19,236 bases of DNA from an uncultured bacterium. GTDB lineage: Bacteria; Actinomycetota; Coriobacteriia; Coriobacteriales; Atopobiaceae. Of this stretch, positions 7,121 through 13,137 are shown piece by piece. The first letter of the stretch is position 1, and the number at the start of each line of letters is the position of its first letter. Where the stretch lies: contig CAJMPT010000032.1 in assembly GCA_905215465.1 (NCBI GenBank), positions 1 to 19,236 of the forward strand. The letters are read 5' to 3'. The notes below the pieces were generated by a model. That model searched no databases. It was not told the DNA's origin and saw only the letters and a program-made list of their open reading frames with translations. The position numbers and the translations under genes are program-made.

Positions 7121-8440
7121 CTACGCCTGGGCGAGGGCCTGGTCGAGGTCGGCGATGATGTCGGCGGCGTTCTCGATGCCCACGGAGAGGCGAATGAGGT
7201 CCTCGGAGAGGTGGGCGGCCTTGAGCTGCTCAGCCGTGAGCTGGGAGTGCGTGGTGGAGGCAGGGTGGATGATGAGGGACTTGGCGTCACCCACGTTGGC
7301 CAGGTGCGTGAAGAGCTTCACGTTGTCGACGACCTTCAGGCCGGCGTCGCGGCCACCCTTGACGCCGAAGACGACGACGCCGCCGAAGCCGTTCTTGAGG
7401 ATGCGGGACGCGGTCTCGTGGCTCGGGTCGTTCTCCAGGCCGGAGTAGCGCACCCAGCTGACCTTAGGGTGGCTCTCGAGGAACTTGGCCACGGCCAGGG
7501 CGTTGTCGCAGTGGCGCTGGACGCGCAGGGACAGCGTCTCAATGCCGATGCCGATGAGCTGGGCGGCGTACGGGGAGAGCGTGGGGCCAAAGTCACGCAG
7601 CTTGTTGGCCAGGACGCGCGTGGAGAAGGGCGCGGCGGGGGCGGCGTCGGCGAAGATGGCGCCGTGGTAGGAGGGGTCGGGCTCGGTGATGGTGGGGAAC
7701 TTGCCCGGGGTCTTCTTCCAGTCGAACTTGCCGGTGTCCACGACGGCGCCGCCGAGCGTGGCGCCGTGGCCGCCGATCCACTTGGTCAGGGACTCGATGA
7801 CCACCGCGGCGCCATCCTCAGCCGGACGGTAGAGGTACGGGGTGGCAAAGGTGTTGTCGACGAAGACCGGCACCGGCTCCTTCAGGGAGTTGGCGGCAGC
7901 GACGATGGCGGGCACGTCGGCCACGTCAACCAGCGGGTTGCCGATGGTCTCGACGTACCAGAGCTTGGTGTTCTCCTTGGTGGCGGCCACGAAGGCGTCG
8001 ATGTCGTTGTTCTCGACGAAGGTGGTCTCGACGCCCAGGTCACCGAGGGTGTGCAGGAAGATGTTCCAGGTGCCGCCGTACAGGGAGTCGGAGGCGACGA
8101 TGTGGTCGCCGGCGCCCACGATGTTGGTCAGGGCCAAGATCTCCGCGGCATGGCCGGAGGCGACGGCGACGGCGCCCGTGCCGCCCTCGATGGCGGCCAC
8201 GCGGGCGGCCACGGCGTCGGTGGTGGTGTTGGTCAGGCGGCCGTAGACGTTGCCGGGCTTGGCCAGGGCAAACTTGGCGGCGCCGTCCTCGGCGGAGTCA
8301 AACTGGAAGGCGGCGGAGGCGTAGATGGGCAGGGCGGCCGCACCGGTCGTGGGGTCAGGCGTCAGGCCGGCGTGAATTTGGAGGGTATCAAAGTGCTTGG
8401 CGGGGTCCTGGGCGAAGGTGGGATCAAGCTGGAACGGCAT
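7121..8440 (-). CDS. metY: O-acetylhomoserine aminocarboxypropyltransferase / sulfhydrylase
   Basis: 439 residues, usual for the Cys/Met-metabolism PLP family. It joins O-acetylhomoserine with sulfide (or methanethiol) to give homocysteine (or methionine). The start (FDTLQIHAGLTPDPTTGA) and the block with PIYASAAFQF are typical of the MetY branch. The PLP lysine is Lys220 in ESLTKWIGGHG, and the C-terminus has LIIHPASTTHSQL and IRLSVGIE. The ATG at 8440 is supported by AAAGGAG 8 bases upstream; the frame stays open further upstream but without such support. A GCGCC/GGCGC hairpin (8464-8478) lies just before the ribosome binding site. It appears monocistronic, with a long structured leader and its own terminator. 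Cystathionine gamma-synthase/lyase relatives are the alternative, but these motifs favour O-acetylhomoserine sulfhydrylase. Confidence 0.95.
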   Translation of the reverse strand: MPFQLDPTFAQDPAKHFDTLQIHAGLTPDPTTGAAALPIYASAAFQFDSAEDGAAKFALAKPGNVYGRLTNTTTDAVAARVAAIEGGTGAVAVASGHAAEILALTNIVGAGDHIVASDSLYGGTWNIFLHTLGDLGVETTFVENNDIDAFVAATKENTKLWYVETIGNPLVDVADVPAIVAAANSLKEPVPVFVDNTFATPYLYRPAEDGAAVVIESLTKWIGGHGATLGGAVVDTGKFDWKKTPGKFPTITEPDPSYHGAIFADAAPAAPFSTRVLANKLRDFGPTLSPYAAQLIGIGIETLSLRVQRHCDNALAVAKFLESHPKVSWVRYSGLENDPSHETASRILKNGFGGVVVFGVKGGRDAGLKVVDNVKLFTHLANVGDAKSLIIHPASTTHSQLTAEQLKAAHLSEDLIRLSVGIENAADIIADLDQALAQA

Positions 8441-8569
8441 GATGGTTTCTCCTTTGTTGCTGGGCGCCCTTGAGGCGCACGCAAAAGCGACGCACGGGCA
8501 GTCTTGCCTGCGCTGCAGCCATTTTTTGAGATGTGGAATTGAGTCAGATGACTTGGAAGAAGGCTTAAC

Positions 8570-8625
8570 GCCCGAGGTCAGAGCGGCGCATGACTGGAGG
8601 CGCACGGGTCTAAGCGACCTCGGGC
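8570..8625 (-). promoter_or_regulatory. Leader hairpin overlapping the small ORF stop, possible attenuator
   Basis: On the minus strand GCCCGAGGTC (8616-8625) pairs perfectly with GACCTCGGGC (8570-8579); the stem can extend through TTAAG with one bulge. The 5' arm is the coding sequence for the last residues of the small ORF (P-E-V), and the ORF stop codon is in the loop. A ribosome at the stop would therefore open the stem. No U-tract follows, so translation-dependent folding is more likely than simple intrinsic termination. I see no SAM-I, SAM-II or T-box consensus in this leader. Confidence 0.5.
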
Positions 8626-8681
8626 TTGAGCATGAACAACCCCATGCAGATGAGCGCGTTATATATGTGCTTCTTCTTCAT
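8610..8681 (-). CDS. Candidate 23-residue leader peptide upstream of metY
   Basis: A 24-codon ORF (ATG at 8681, TAG at 8610-8612) encodes MKKKHIYNAL followed by ICMGLFMLKPEVA. It has a basic start, a short hydrophobic middle with one Cys, and three Met in 23 residues including the initiator. The ATG lies only 9 bases past a good -10 hexamer, so the transcript could start at or within a few bases of it (leaderless). No convincing ribosome binding site is present. It ends inside a strong hairpin upstream of metY. I do not recognise it as a known family. It could be a leader peptide controlling metY, a small membrane peptide, or chance; position and promoter favour the first. Confidence 0.5.
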   Translation of the reverse strand: MKKKHIYNALICMGLFMLKPEVA

Positions 8682-8689
8682 GGCTCAGA

Positions 8690-8718
8690 ATCCTAGCAAG
8701 TCGCTCGGAATATGCCAA
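8690..8718 (-). promoter_or_regulatory. Promoter of the metY leader
   Basis: On the minus strand: TTGGCA (8713-8718), exactly 17 bases, TAGGAT (8690-8695). This is a good sigma-70-type promoter with 5/6 and 4/6 consensus matches. Transcription should start around 8681-8685, leaving a leader of about 240 bases before metY. Confidence 0.7.
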
Positions 8719-8730
8719 CCCTCATTGGGT

Positions 8731-8738
8731 AACGCGTT
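8731..8738. promoter_or_regulatory. Palindrome AACGCGTT, possible operator
   Basis: The same 8-bp palindrome as at 6672, 13 bases upstream of the metY -35. The context GTAACGC-GTTTG-TTAACGC also forms a direct repeat. A regulator site is inference. Confidence 0.3.
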
Positions 8739-8803
8739 TGTTAACGCAGGCGGCAGGCGTCGGAGAGAAGAACGCCGCCGGCAAGAGCTTCTCGCCGACG
8801 GCA

Positions 8804-8901
8804 CGTGAACGCCTGGGGGTGGCAAAACAGCCGTTCAGTGAATGCCTGGATTGAAGGGAGGCGTTCACTGAACGGCTGAATTGAAGTGGCAGGCGTTCAC
8901 G
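8804..8901 (-). terminator. Nested inverted repeats; likely terminator for rubrerythrin
   Basis: The inner stem pairs 8828-8847 with 8859-8878 (20 bp, a single T·G wobble, 11-base loop). On the minus strand it ends CGGCTG and is followed by TTTT, so it can act as a rho-independent terminator. The outer arms, CGTGAACGCCTG (8804-8815) and its exact complement at 8890-8901, enclose it. The motif GTGAACGCCT therefore occurs four times in alternating orientation, one copy with a single change. The whole block could extrude as a cruciform. Confidence 0.7.
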
Positions 8902-8926
8902 GCAACACGGCCGGGGCCAAGCGGAT

Positions 8927-8959
8927 GGCGAGAAGCCCCTCCAGCGAGAACTTCTCGCC
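8927..8959. repeat. Inverted pair of the 9-mer GGCGAGAAG / CTTCTCGCC
   Basis: GGCGAGAAG (8927-8935) and CTTCTCGCC (8951-8959) form a perfect 9-bp stem with a 15-base loop, 11 bases past the rubrerythrin stop codon. A third copy, CTTCTCGCC at 8788-8796, lies on the other side of the nested repeat block. Confidence 0.65.
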
Positions 8960-8970
8960 AGAGCCACGCG

Positions 8971-9516
8971 CTAGTAGTTGACGGCCTGCTGCTCGAAGTA
9001 GGCCTTGGGGTGGTTGCAGACGGGGCAGACCTCGGGGGCCTCGGGGCCGACGTGCAGGTGACCGCAGTTGCGGCACTTCCAGACCTTTACGCCCTCGCGG
9101 GAGAAGACCTCGCCCTTCTCCACGCGCTCGGCCAGCTTGAGGTAGCGCTCCTCGTGGTGCTTCTCGACCTCGCCCACCAGCTCGAACTTGGCGGCGATCT
9201 CGTCGAAGCCCTCCTCGCGGGCGGTGGCGGCAAAGCCGGCGTACATGTCGGTCCACTCGTAGTTCTCGCCGGCGGCCGCGTCGCGCAGGTTGGTCAGCGT
9301 GTCGGGCACGCCGCCGTCATGCAGGTACTTGAACCACATCTTGGCGTGCTCGCGCTCGTTGCCGGAGGTCTCGGCAAAGATGGCAGAGATCTGCTCGAAG
9401 CCCTCCTTCTTGGCTGTGGACGCGTAGTAGGAGTACTTGTTGGTTGCCTGGGACTCGCCGGCAAAGGCGGCCTCGAGGTTCTTCTTGGTCTGGGAGCTCT
9501 CAAAGTCGATGGACAT
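8971..9516 (-). CDS. rbr: Rubrerythrin
   Basis: 181 residues, a normal two-domain rubrerythrin. It reduces hydrogen peroxide in the cytoplasm of anaerobes with electrons passed through a rubredoxin centre. The ferritin-like diiron domain (residues 1-140) carries Glu21 (AGESQA), Glu54/His57 (NEREHA), ENYEW near 84-88, and Glu118/His121 (EVEKHH). The C-terminal rubredoxin domain has the FeS4 ligands Cys148, Cys151, Cys164 and Cys167 (KCRNCG and VCPVCN). The ATG at 9516 has AAAGGAG 5 bases upstream. A small CCTCCC/GGGAGG hairpin (9538-9552) lies in the 75-base gap after the mutY-like gene. No clear promoter is seen there, so it may be read through from the upstream cluster. A strong terminator follows. 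Confidence 0.97.
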   Translation of the reverse strand: MSIDFESSQTKKNLEAAFAGESQATNKYSYYASTAKKEGFEQISAIFAETSGNEREHAKMWFKYLHDGGVPDTLTNLRDAAAGENYEWTDMYAGFAATAREEGFDEIAAKFELVGEVEKHHEERYLKLAERVEKGEVFSREGVKVWKCRNCGHLHVGPEAPEVCPVCNHPKAYFEQQAVNY

Positions 9517-9591
9517 GGCCTCTCCTTTTTCTGTCTGCCTCCCTGCGGGAGGACACGTACCCGCGACCGGACGGCCGCCGGGGCGCCAAGG

Positions 9592-10524
9592 CTAGGCCCG
9601 CCAGACGCCACCCTCCTGCCTGCAGAACCCCTCTGCGGCAAGCTCGGAGAGAAGCGCACTAACCTCCTCGGCGTTAAGAGCAGTTCTACCCGCTTTCTGC
9701 TCAAGGTTTCCGATTTCTTTGGCCAGCTTTGCCTCCGCGGCGCCGCCCGCGGGGTCGGCGCGATGGGCCAGCAGCAGGCGCACCATCTCGGCACGCTTCT
9801 GGCGGTGCGATCCCTCAAAGCGGGACTGTCGCGCGTGCGAGCTGGACCGCCGCGACGGGTTGGGGACGGTCCGCTTGAGGTAGGCACCGTAGTCCAGCAT
9901 GGCGTAGTACCAGGTACGGGGGTCATCGGGAACGTCTTCGGAGCTGGCGGGGGCAACTGCAGAGGAGGCGCCGCCGCAGCCGTCCGGCGGGCAGGTGAGG
10001 TCTGCCAGCGGGATCAGCTCACGGTCGCTCACGCCCTCGCGTCCGGAAAAGAGCTCGTGGAGAAGAACGGTGCGGACGTTGGTCTCCAGGTAGACGCCGT
10101 GGAGGTTGAAGGCAAACGCGCGGATGCCGGCAGCCGTGGCTGGACCGATGCCGGGCAGGACCACAAGGTCGCGCTCGGTCTCGGGCATCTGGCCGCCAGC
10201 CTCGCAGACGGCCTGCGCGGCGCGGCGGAGCGCCAGGGCACGGCGGTTGTAGCCCAGACCCTGCCACTCGTCCAGGACGTCAGCGGGCTCGGCCGCGGCC
10301 AGCGCCGCTGGCGTGGGAAAGCGCTCCAGCCAGCGCTGCCAGCGGCCGTCCACGCGGCTGACCTGCGTCTGCTGCAGCATGACCTCGGAGATCCAGATGG
10401 CGTAGGGATCGCGCGTGCGGCGCCAGGGCAGGTCGCGGTAGAGCTCGCGACCGCGCTCCCTCACGGTGGCGCGGAAGGCGAGAAGCTCCTCGGGCGTGGG
10501 CGCAGTGGGAGTGGCGTCAGGCAT
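9592..10524 (-). CDS. MutY-like HhH-GPD DNA glycosylase lacking the Fe-S cluster
   Basis: 310 residues. The fold is the helix-hairpin-helix glycosylase superfamily: PWRRTRDPYAIWISEVMLQQTQV (written with catalytic Glu47), EWQGLGYNRRA at about 87-96, hairpin LPGIGPATAAGI at 123-134. MutY removes adenine opposite 8-oxoguanine. Three departures from standard MutY are visible. The Asp of the LDGNV/VDTHI motif is replaced by Glu147 (YLETNVRTV). The C-X6-C-X2-C-X5-C cluster ligands are absent, replaced by PNPSRRSSSHARQSRFEG. There is no C-terminal NUDIX-like domain. Residues 177-201 are a low-complexity insert. Start ATG at 10524 overlaps the Rrf2 gene end by 8 bases, suggesting coupling. I recall a clusterless branch with the same ETN and RQSxFEGSxRQ features, so it may be a distinct family rather than decayed. 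Confidence 0.85.
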   Translation of the reverse strand: MPDATPTAPTPEELLAFRATVRERGRELYRDLPWRRTRDPYAIWISEVMLQQTQVSRVDGRWQRWLERFPTPAALAAAEPADVLDEWQGLGYNRRALALRRAAQAVCEAGGQMPETERDLVVLPGIGPATAAGIRAFAFNLHGVYLETNVRTVLLHELFSGREGVSDRELIPLADLTCPPDGCGGASSAVAPASSEDVPDDPRTWYYAMLDYGAYLKRTVPNPSRRSSSHARQSRFEGSHRQKRAEMVRLLLAHRADPAGGAAEAKLAKEIGNLEQKAGRTALNAEEVSALLSELAAEGFCRQEGGVWRA

Positions 10525-11029
10525 GGGAGTCCTTCTCGTCGGGGGCACCGGCGGCACCCGGGACGACGCTGCCCTCCTGCGGGCGGAGCAGCTCAAAACC
10601 ACCGGTGAACTGCGGGATGCAGCCCTCCTCCACCACCTGCCACAGCGTGACGGACGAGAAGAACGTGCGGAGCATGGACTCGGCGTTGCACCAGATGGGG
10701 TTGAAGCGACAGGCGGCGCGGCGCTCGCAGGGAGCGCCGTTCGTGCCGGCGGCATCGCAGCCGCAGAGGGCAAGCGGGCCCTGGACGGCCTCGAGCAGGC
10801 GCAGAAGCGTGACCTCGCGCGGATCCACGGCCAGCCGCATGCCGCCGTTGGCGCCTCGGCTGTTCTCGACGATGCCGGCGAGAGCCAGATCATGCTGGAT
10901 GGAGCGGGCAAACGAGTAGGGCACGCCGTTTGCGCGCGCGACCTCGCGGACCGAGACCACGCCGGCGGGGTCGGCGGCCAGCGTCGCGAGCATGCGCAGC
11001 GCGTAGTCCGTCTTCCTGGCGATCTCCAT
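10517..11029 (-). CDS. Rrf2-family transcriptional regulator, cysteine-rich
   Basis: 170 residues, typical for Rrf2 (IscR, NsrR, CymR and RsrR belong here). The N-terminal winged helix is clear: MEIARKTDYALRMLATLA, VREVARANGVPYSFARSI, and the wing SRGANGGMRL. Five cysteines cluster at residues 89, 91, 101, 107 and 114, which fits an Fe-S or redox-sensing loop, though the spacing differs from the IscR C-X5-C-X5-C pattern. The ATG at 11029 is 4 bases past the HAD gene stop, and the 3' end overlaps the MutY-like gene by 8 bases. The three genes therefore form one tight unit. The signal sensed and the target genes are not visible. Iron-sulfur, nitric oxide or cysteine status are all possible by family. 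Confidence 0.9.
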   Translation of the reverse strand: MEIARKTDYALRMLATLAADPAGVVSVREVARANGVPYSFARSIQHDLALAGIVENSRGANGGMRLAVDPREVTLLRLLEAVQGPLALCGCDAAGTNGAPCERRAACRFNPIWCNAESMLRTFFSSVTLWQVVEEGCIPQFTGGFELLRPQEGSVVPGAAGAPDEKDSHA

Positions 11030-11033
11030 GCGG

Positions 11034-11726
11034 CTAGTCGTCCCAGTCAAGGATCTGCCAGCCACGCTTCTTGGCAACGGGGCGCAGCGTGGAGCCGGGG
11101 CAGACGGCAAAGGCCTGATTGGCGCGGGACAACAGGTCAACGTCGCTGTGGTGATCGCCGTAGGCGTAGGCAAGCTCCCAGGCGCCCTGGCCGAGGTTCT
11201 TGTCGCACCACGCGGAGGCGGCGGCGTACTTCTGGGGGCCGGCGATGACGTCGCCCTCAACGCGGCCGGTGTAGTGGCCCTGGGCGTCCTTCTCCATGAG
11301 GGTGGCCACGGCGGCGTCCATGCCGAGCGTCTGGGCGGCCACGTCTGCCATGGCCTGGAACGTGGCCGAGACCAAGAGGGTCACGCAGCCCTCCTTGCGA
11401 CGACGGTCGACCTCCTCGCGGGCCTGACGGCGGTAGCGAGGAAGGAGGACCTCGTCGTGGAAGCGGTGCATGACCTCATCGACGGACGCGGGGTCAAGGT
11501 CGGCAAGGGTGCCAAAGACCAGCTCGCGGGCCTCGCTTTGGCGATACGGGAGGTGCAGCTTATAGCGCAGGCCCCACCAGCCCAGGTGGAGGGCACGCGG
11601 GAGCCTCATGATGCCGCGGCGCAGCAGGTAGGTAGTGAACAGCGCGCCGGACTGGCCGTCGACGATGGTGCCGTCGAAGTCAAAGATGGCGACCTTACGC
11701 GGTGTCATAGCGGTGACTTGCTGCAT
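11034..11726 (-). CDS. HAD-IB family phosphatase (SerB/CicA-like)
   Basis: 230 residues. HAD motif I is IFDFDGTIVDG (Asp16, Asp18), motif II is LLVSATFQAM, motif III includes the lysine in AGPQKYAAAS, and motif IV is YGDHHSDVDLL. The order and the large cap between motifs I and II fit the HAD-IB group that includes phosphoserine phosphatase. Substrate cannot be told from sequence; phosphoserine, phosphatidylglycerophosphate-type and other small phosphates are all hydrolysed by relatives. Start ATG at 11726 (MQQVTAMTPRK) has AAGG 6 bases upstream; the inner ATG at 11708 has no ribosome binding site. It leads the HAD-Rrf2-mutY unit. Confidence 0.9.
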   Translation of the reverse strand: MQQVTAMTPRKVAIFDFDGTIVDGQSGALFTTYLLRRGIMRLPRALHLGWWGLRYKLHLPYRQSEARELVFGTLADLDPASVDEVMHRFHDEVLLPRYRRQAREEVDRRRKEGCVTLLVSATFQAMADVAAQTLGMDAAVATLMEKDAQGHYTGRVEGDVIAGPQKYAAASAWCDKNLGQGAWELAYAYGDHHSDVDLLSRANQAFAVCPGSTLRPVAKKRGWQILDWDD

Positions 11727-11779
11727 GCCCGACCTTGTCTCTTGAGGGTGGTGCCTCGTGCCGAAGCCCAAACGCTCTT

Positions 11780-11809
11780 ATGATAGCGCGCCCTGTGGGA
11801 GGGCGTCCT
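11780..11809 (-). promoter_or_regulatory. Candidate promoter for the HAD-Rrf2-mutY cluster
   Basis: On the minus strand, TATCAT (11780-11785) is a 5/6 -10 match about 55 bases upstream of the HAD start. A weak -35 (AGGACG, 11804-11809) lies 18 bases further up. A short GCCCT/AGGGC hairpin overlaps the spacer. Confidence 0.35.
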
Positions 11810-11921
11810 TCTCGTCGCGCGGCCGTTCCGCGGTTTGCAGGCATTTGTGGACGGTAAGGCAGTGCCCAGCGACCACTTTCACATGCAAACGGCGTGAGCG
11901 GCGGTCGGCGGCGTCATGGCT

Positions 11922-11930
11922 GGCGAGAAG
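11922..11930 (+). repeat. Intergenic copy of the 9-mer GGCGAGAAG
   Basis: Exact copy in the gap between the HAD gene and the tRNA-Asp terminator. A near copy with one mismatch (CTTCTCGCA, 12162-12170) lies on the other side of the tRNA gene in opposite orientation. Confidence 0.5.
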
Positions 11931-11960
11931 GGCGTGCCAGCAGAAGGGCATCGCGGCAAA

Positions 11961-11988
11961 GAAAAAGGCTCCCATTTCTGGGAGCCTT
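11961..11988 (-). terminator. Rho-independent terminator after tRNA-Asp
   Basis: On the minus strand AAGGCTCCC, 6-base loop, GGGAGCCTT (11980-11988 with 11965-11973), a perfect 9-bp stem running into TTTTTC. It starts 12 bases past the tRNA 3' end. Confidence 0.92.
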
Positions 11989-12000
11989 GAACTTGTGCAA

Positions 12001-12077
12001 TGGCGGGATGTAAGGGACTCGAACCCTCGACCTCCGACGTGACAGGCCGGCGCTCTAACCAGCTGAGCTAACACCCC
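12001..12077 (-). tRNA. tRNA-Asp (anticodon GTC)
   Basis: 77 nt including an encoded CCA. The acceptor stem GGGGTGT pairs with ACATCCC (one G·U), followed by discriminator G and CCA. The D-arm contains AGCTCAGCTGGTTAGAGC. The anticodon arm is CCGGC-CTGTCAC-GTCGG with anticodon GTC. The T-arm has GGGTTCGAGTCCC. Flanked by its own promoter and terminator, so it is an independent unit between the membrane-protein gene and the HAD cluster. Confidence 0.97.
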
Positions 12078-12097
12078 GTTCGCCTTGCGCAAGAGAT

Positions 12098-12127
12098 ATA
12101 TTGCCAAAGAGGCGGCACCCTTGTCCA
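12098..12127 (-). promoter_or_regulatory. tRNA-Asp promoter
   Basis: On the minus strand TGGACA (12122-12127, 5/6), 18-base spacer, CAATAT (12098-12103). It would give a short 5' leader before the tRNA at 12077. The -10 is weak, but its neighbours ATATAT offer alternatives. Confidence 0.5.
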
Positions 12128-12129
12128 GT

Positions 12130-12146
12130 ACTTTTTTGAAAAAAGT
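12130..12146. promoter_or_regulatory. AT-rich palindrome upstream of the tRNA promoter (UP-element-like)
   Basis: ACTTTTTTGAAAAAAGT is a perfect 17-base palindrome about one base from the candidate -35 region of the tRNA-Asp promoter. In this GC-rich window the phased A- and T-tracts are striking and match what UP elements upstream of stable-RNA promoters look like. A regulator site is the alternative; it has no loop, so a terminator is less likely. Confidence 0.45.
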
Positions 12147-12212
12147 TTTGGCAGGCAGGCACTTCTCGCAAAACCGCAGGTAGAGCGGATAAGGCAGGAG
12201 ATAAAATCTGTC

Positions 12213-13100
12213 CTACCCCAGAGCCACGCTCGTGGTGGCCCCCGTGGAGTCGGTCACCTTGAGAGCGTTTCCGTCCAACGTAGCGCTCTGGATGTCCCCG
12301 GAGCCACCCACCGCGTTGCCGTCCTCGCCCATGACGTAGGCCGGCACGGAGCCGTCGGCGATCATGTAGCTCACCACGTCCCAGCCGCCGTCGCGGTTCT
12401 CGGGCACCACGAGGGAGCCGTTGTAGAGCACCAGGCCCGTGGGCGTGCCCTCCAGGTTGAAGACTACGGCGCCATCGCGCGTGACGGAGTACGTGTCGCC
12501 GGCCTGGGCAATGGAGAAGGACTGACCCTGGAAGGTGACGGACTCGCCGACCGAGACCTCGACCTGCTGCTGCTCGTTGGCAATCTGCTCGGCCTGCGTG
12601 GGCTGCTCGTCGGGACGCGCCGCCTGCTGCTGATCGGACTCTGCGCTGCCGGCGAGAAGCCCGACGATGAGCCTGACCACGATGAAGACCACCAGCAGCA
12701 CGCCAATGGCCATGAGCACGACTTTGACGATGTTCTTGTTGGTGCGCTCGGGGCCGTCGGCTGCGTGCGAGGCATGGCTTCCGCCATCGCGGCGGGCGCC
12801 GTTGGCCACGGCCTTGAGCTGCGGGGACGAGCGGCGCTTGCGGGAGCGCTTCAGCGCGTTGGCACGAGCGGCGTCGGCCGCCTCGGAGGCGTTCTCCCTG
12901 GTGGTGATGCGCGCACCCTGACCCGCATGGATGGTGGTCAGGCGCTGGCCGCCCGCCGCATCGGTGACGTGACCTGCCGCGTGGCCGCCCACGGGCGGGA
13001 CCGACGCCGCGGGTCGGGCAGGCCTTGCCGCAGGCCGAGCTCCCGCGGAGTGCGCCGCGTGGGAGGGCGCGCCGTGCCTGCCAAACTGGTTGGTTGCCAT
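12213..13100 (-). CDS. Hypothetical single-pass membrane protein
   Basis: 295 residues; I do not recognise a family. Residues 1-120 are a disordered Ala/Pro/His/Arg-rich segment with a basic patch (KRSRKRR, 84-90). One transmembrane helix follows at about 124-150 (VVLMAIGVLLVVFIVVRLIVG). A Gln/Glu-rich linker (156-180) leads to a C-terminal domain of about 110 residues with repeated beta-type strands (VEVSVGESVTFQGQSFSIAQ and later). The basic N-terminal side and lack of a signal peptide suggest N-in, C-out topology with an extracytoplasmic beta domain. The ATG at 13100 has AAGGAAG 7 bases upstream. It lies 37 bases past recR, so it may be the last gene of the dnaX-ybaB-recR transcript. Confidence 0.85.
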   Translation of the reverse strand: MATNQFGRHGAPSHAAHSAGARPAARPARPAASVPPVGGHAAGHVTDAAGGQRLTTIHAGQGARITTRENASEAADAARANALKRSRKRRSSPQLKAVANGARRDGGSHASHAADGPERTNKNIVKVVLMAIGVLLVVFIVVRLIVGLLAGSAESDQQQAARPDEQPTQAEQIANEQQQVEVSVGESVTFQGQSFSIAQAGDTYSVTRDGAVVFNLEGTPTGLVLYNGSLVVPENRDGGWDVVSYMIADGSVPAYVMGEDGNAVGGSGDIQSATLDGNALKVTDSTGATTSVALG

Positions 13101-13137
13101 GATGGAACTTCCTTCTCTCTTGCCGGTCTTGGCCGGG

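Noticed and set aside
8441..8720. SAM riboswitch or T-box upstream of metY
   Set aside because: I could not find the conserved core words of SAM-I, SAM-II or a T-box; the visible structure is a small ORF plus a simple hairpin. A covariance-model search would settle this.
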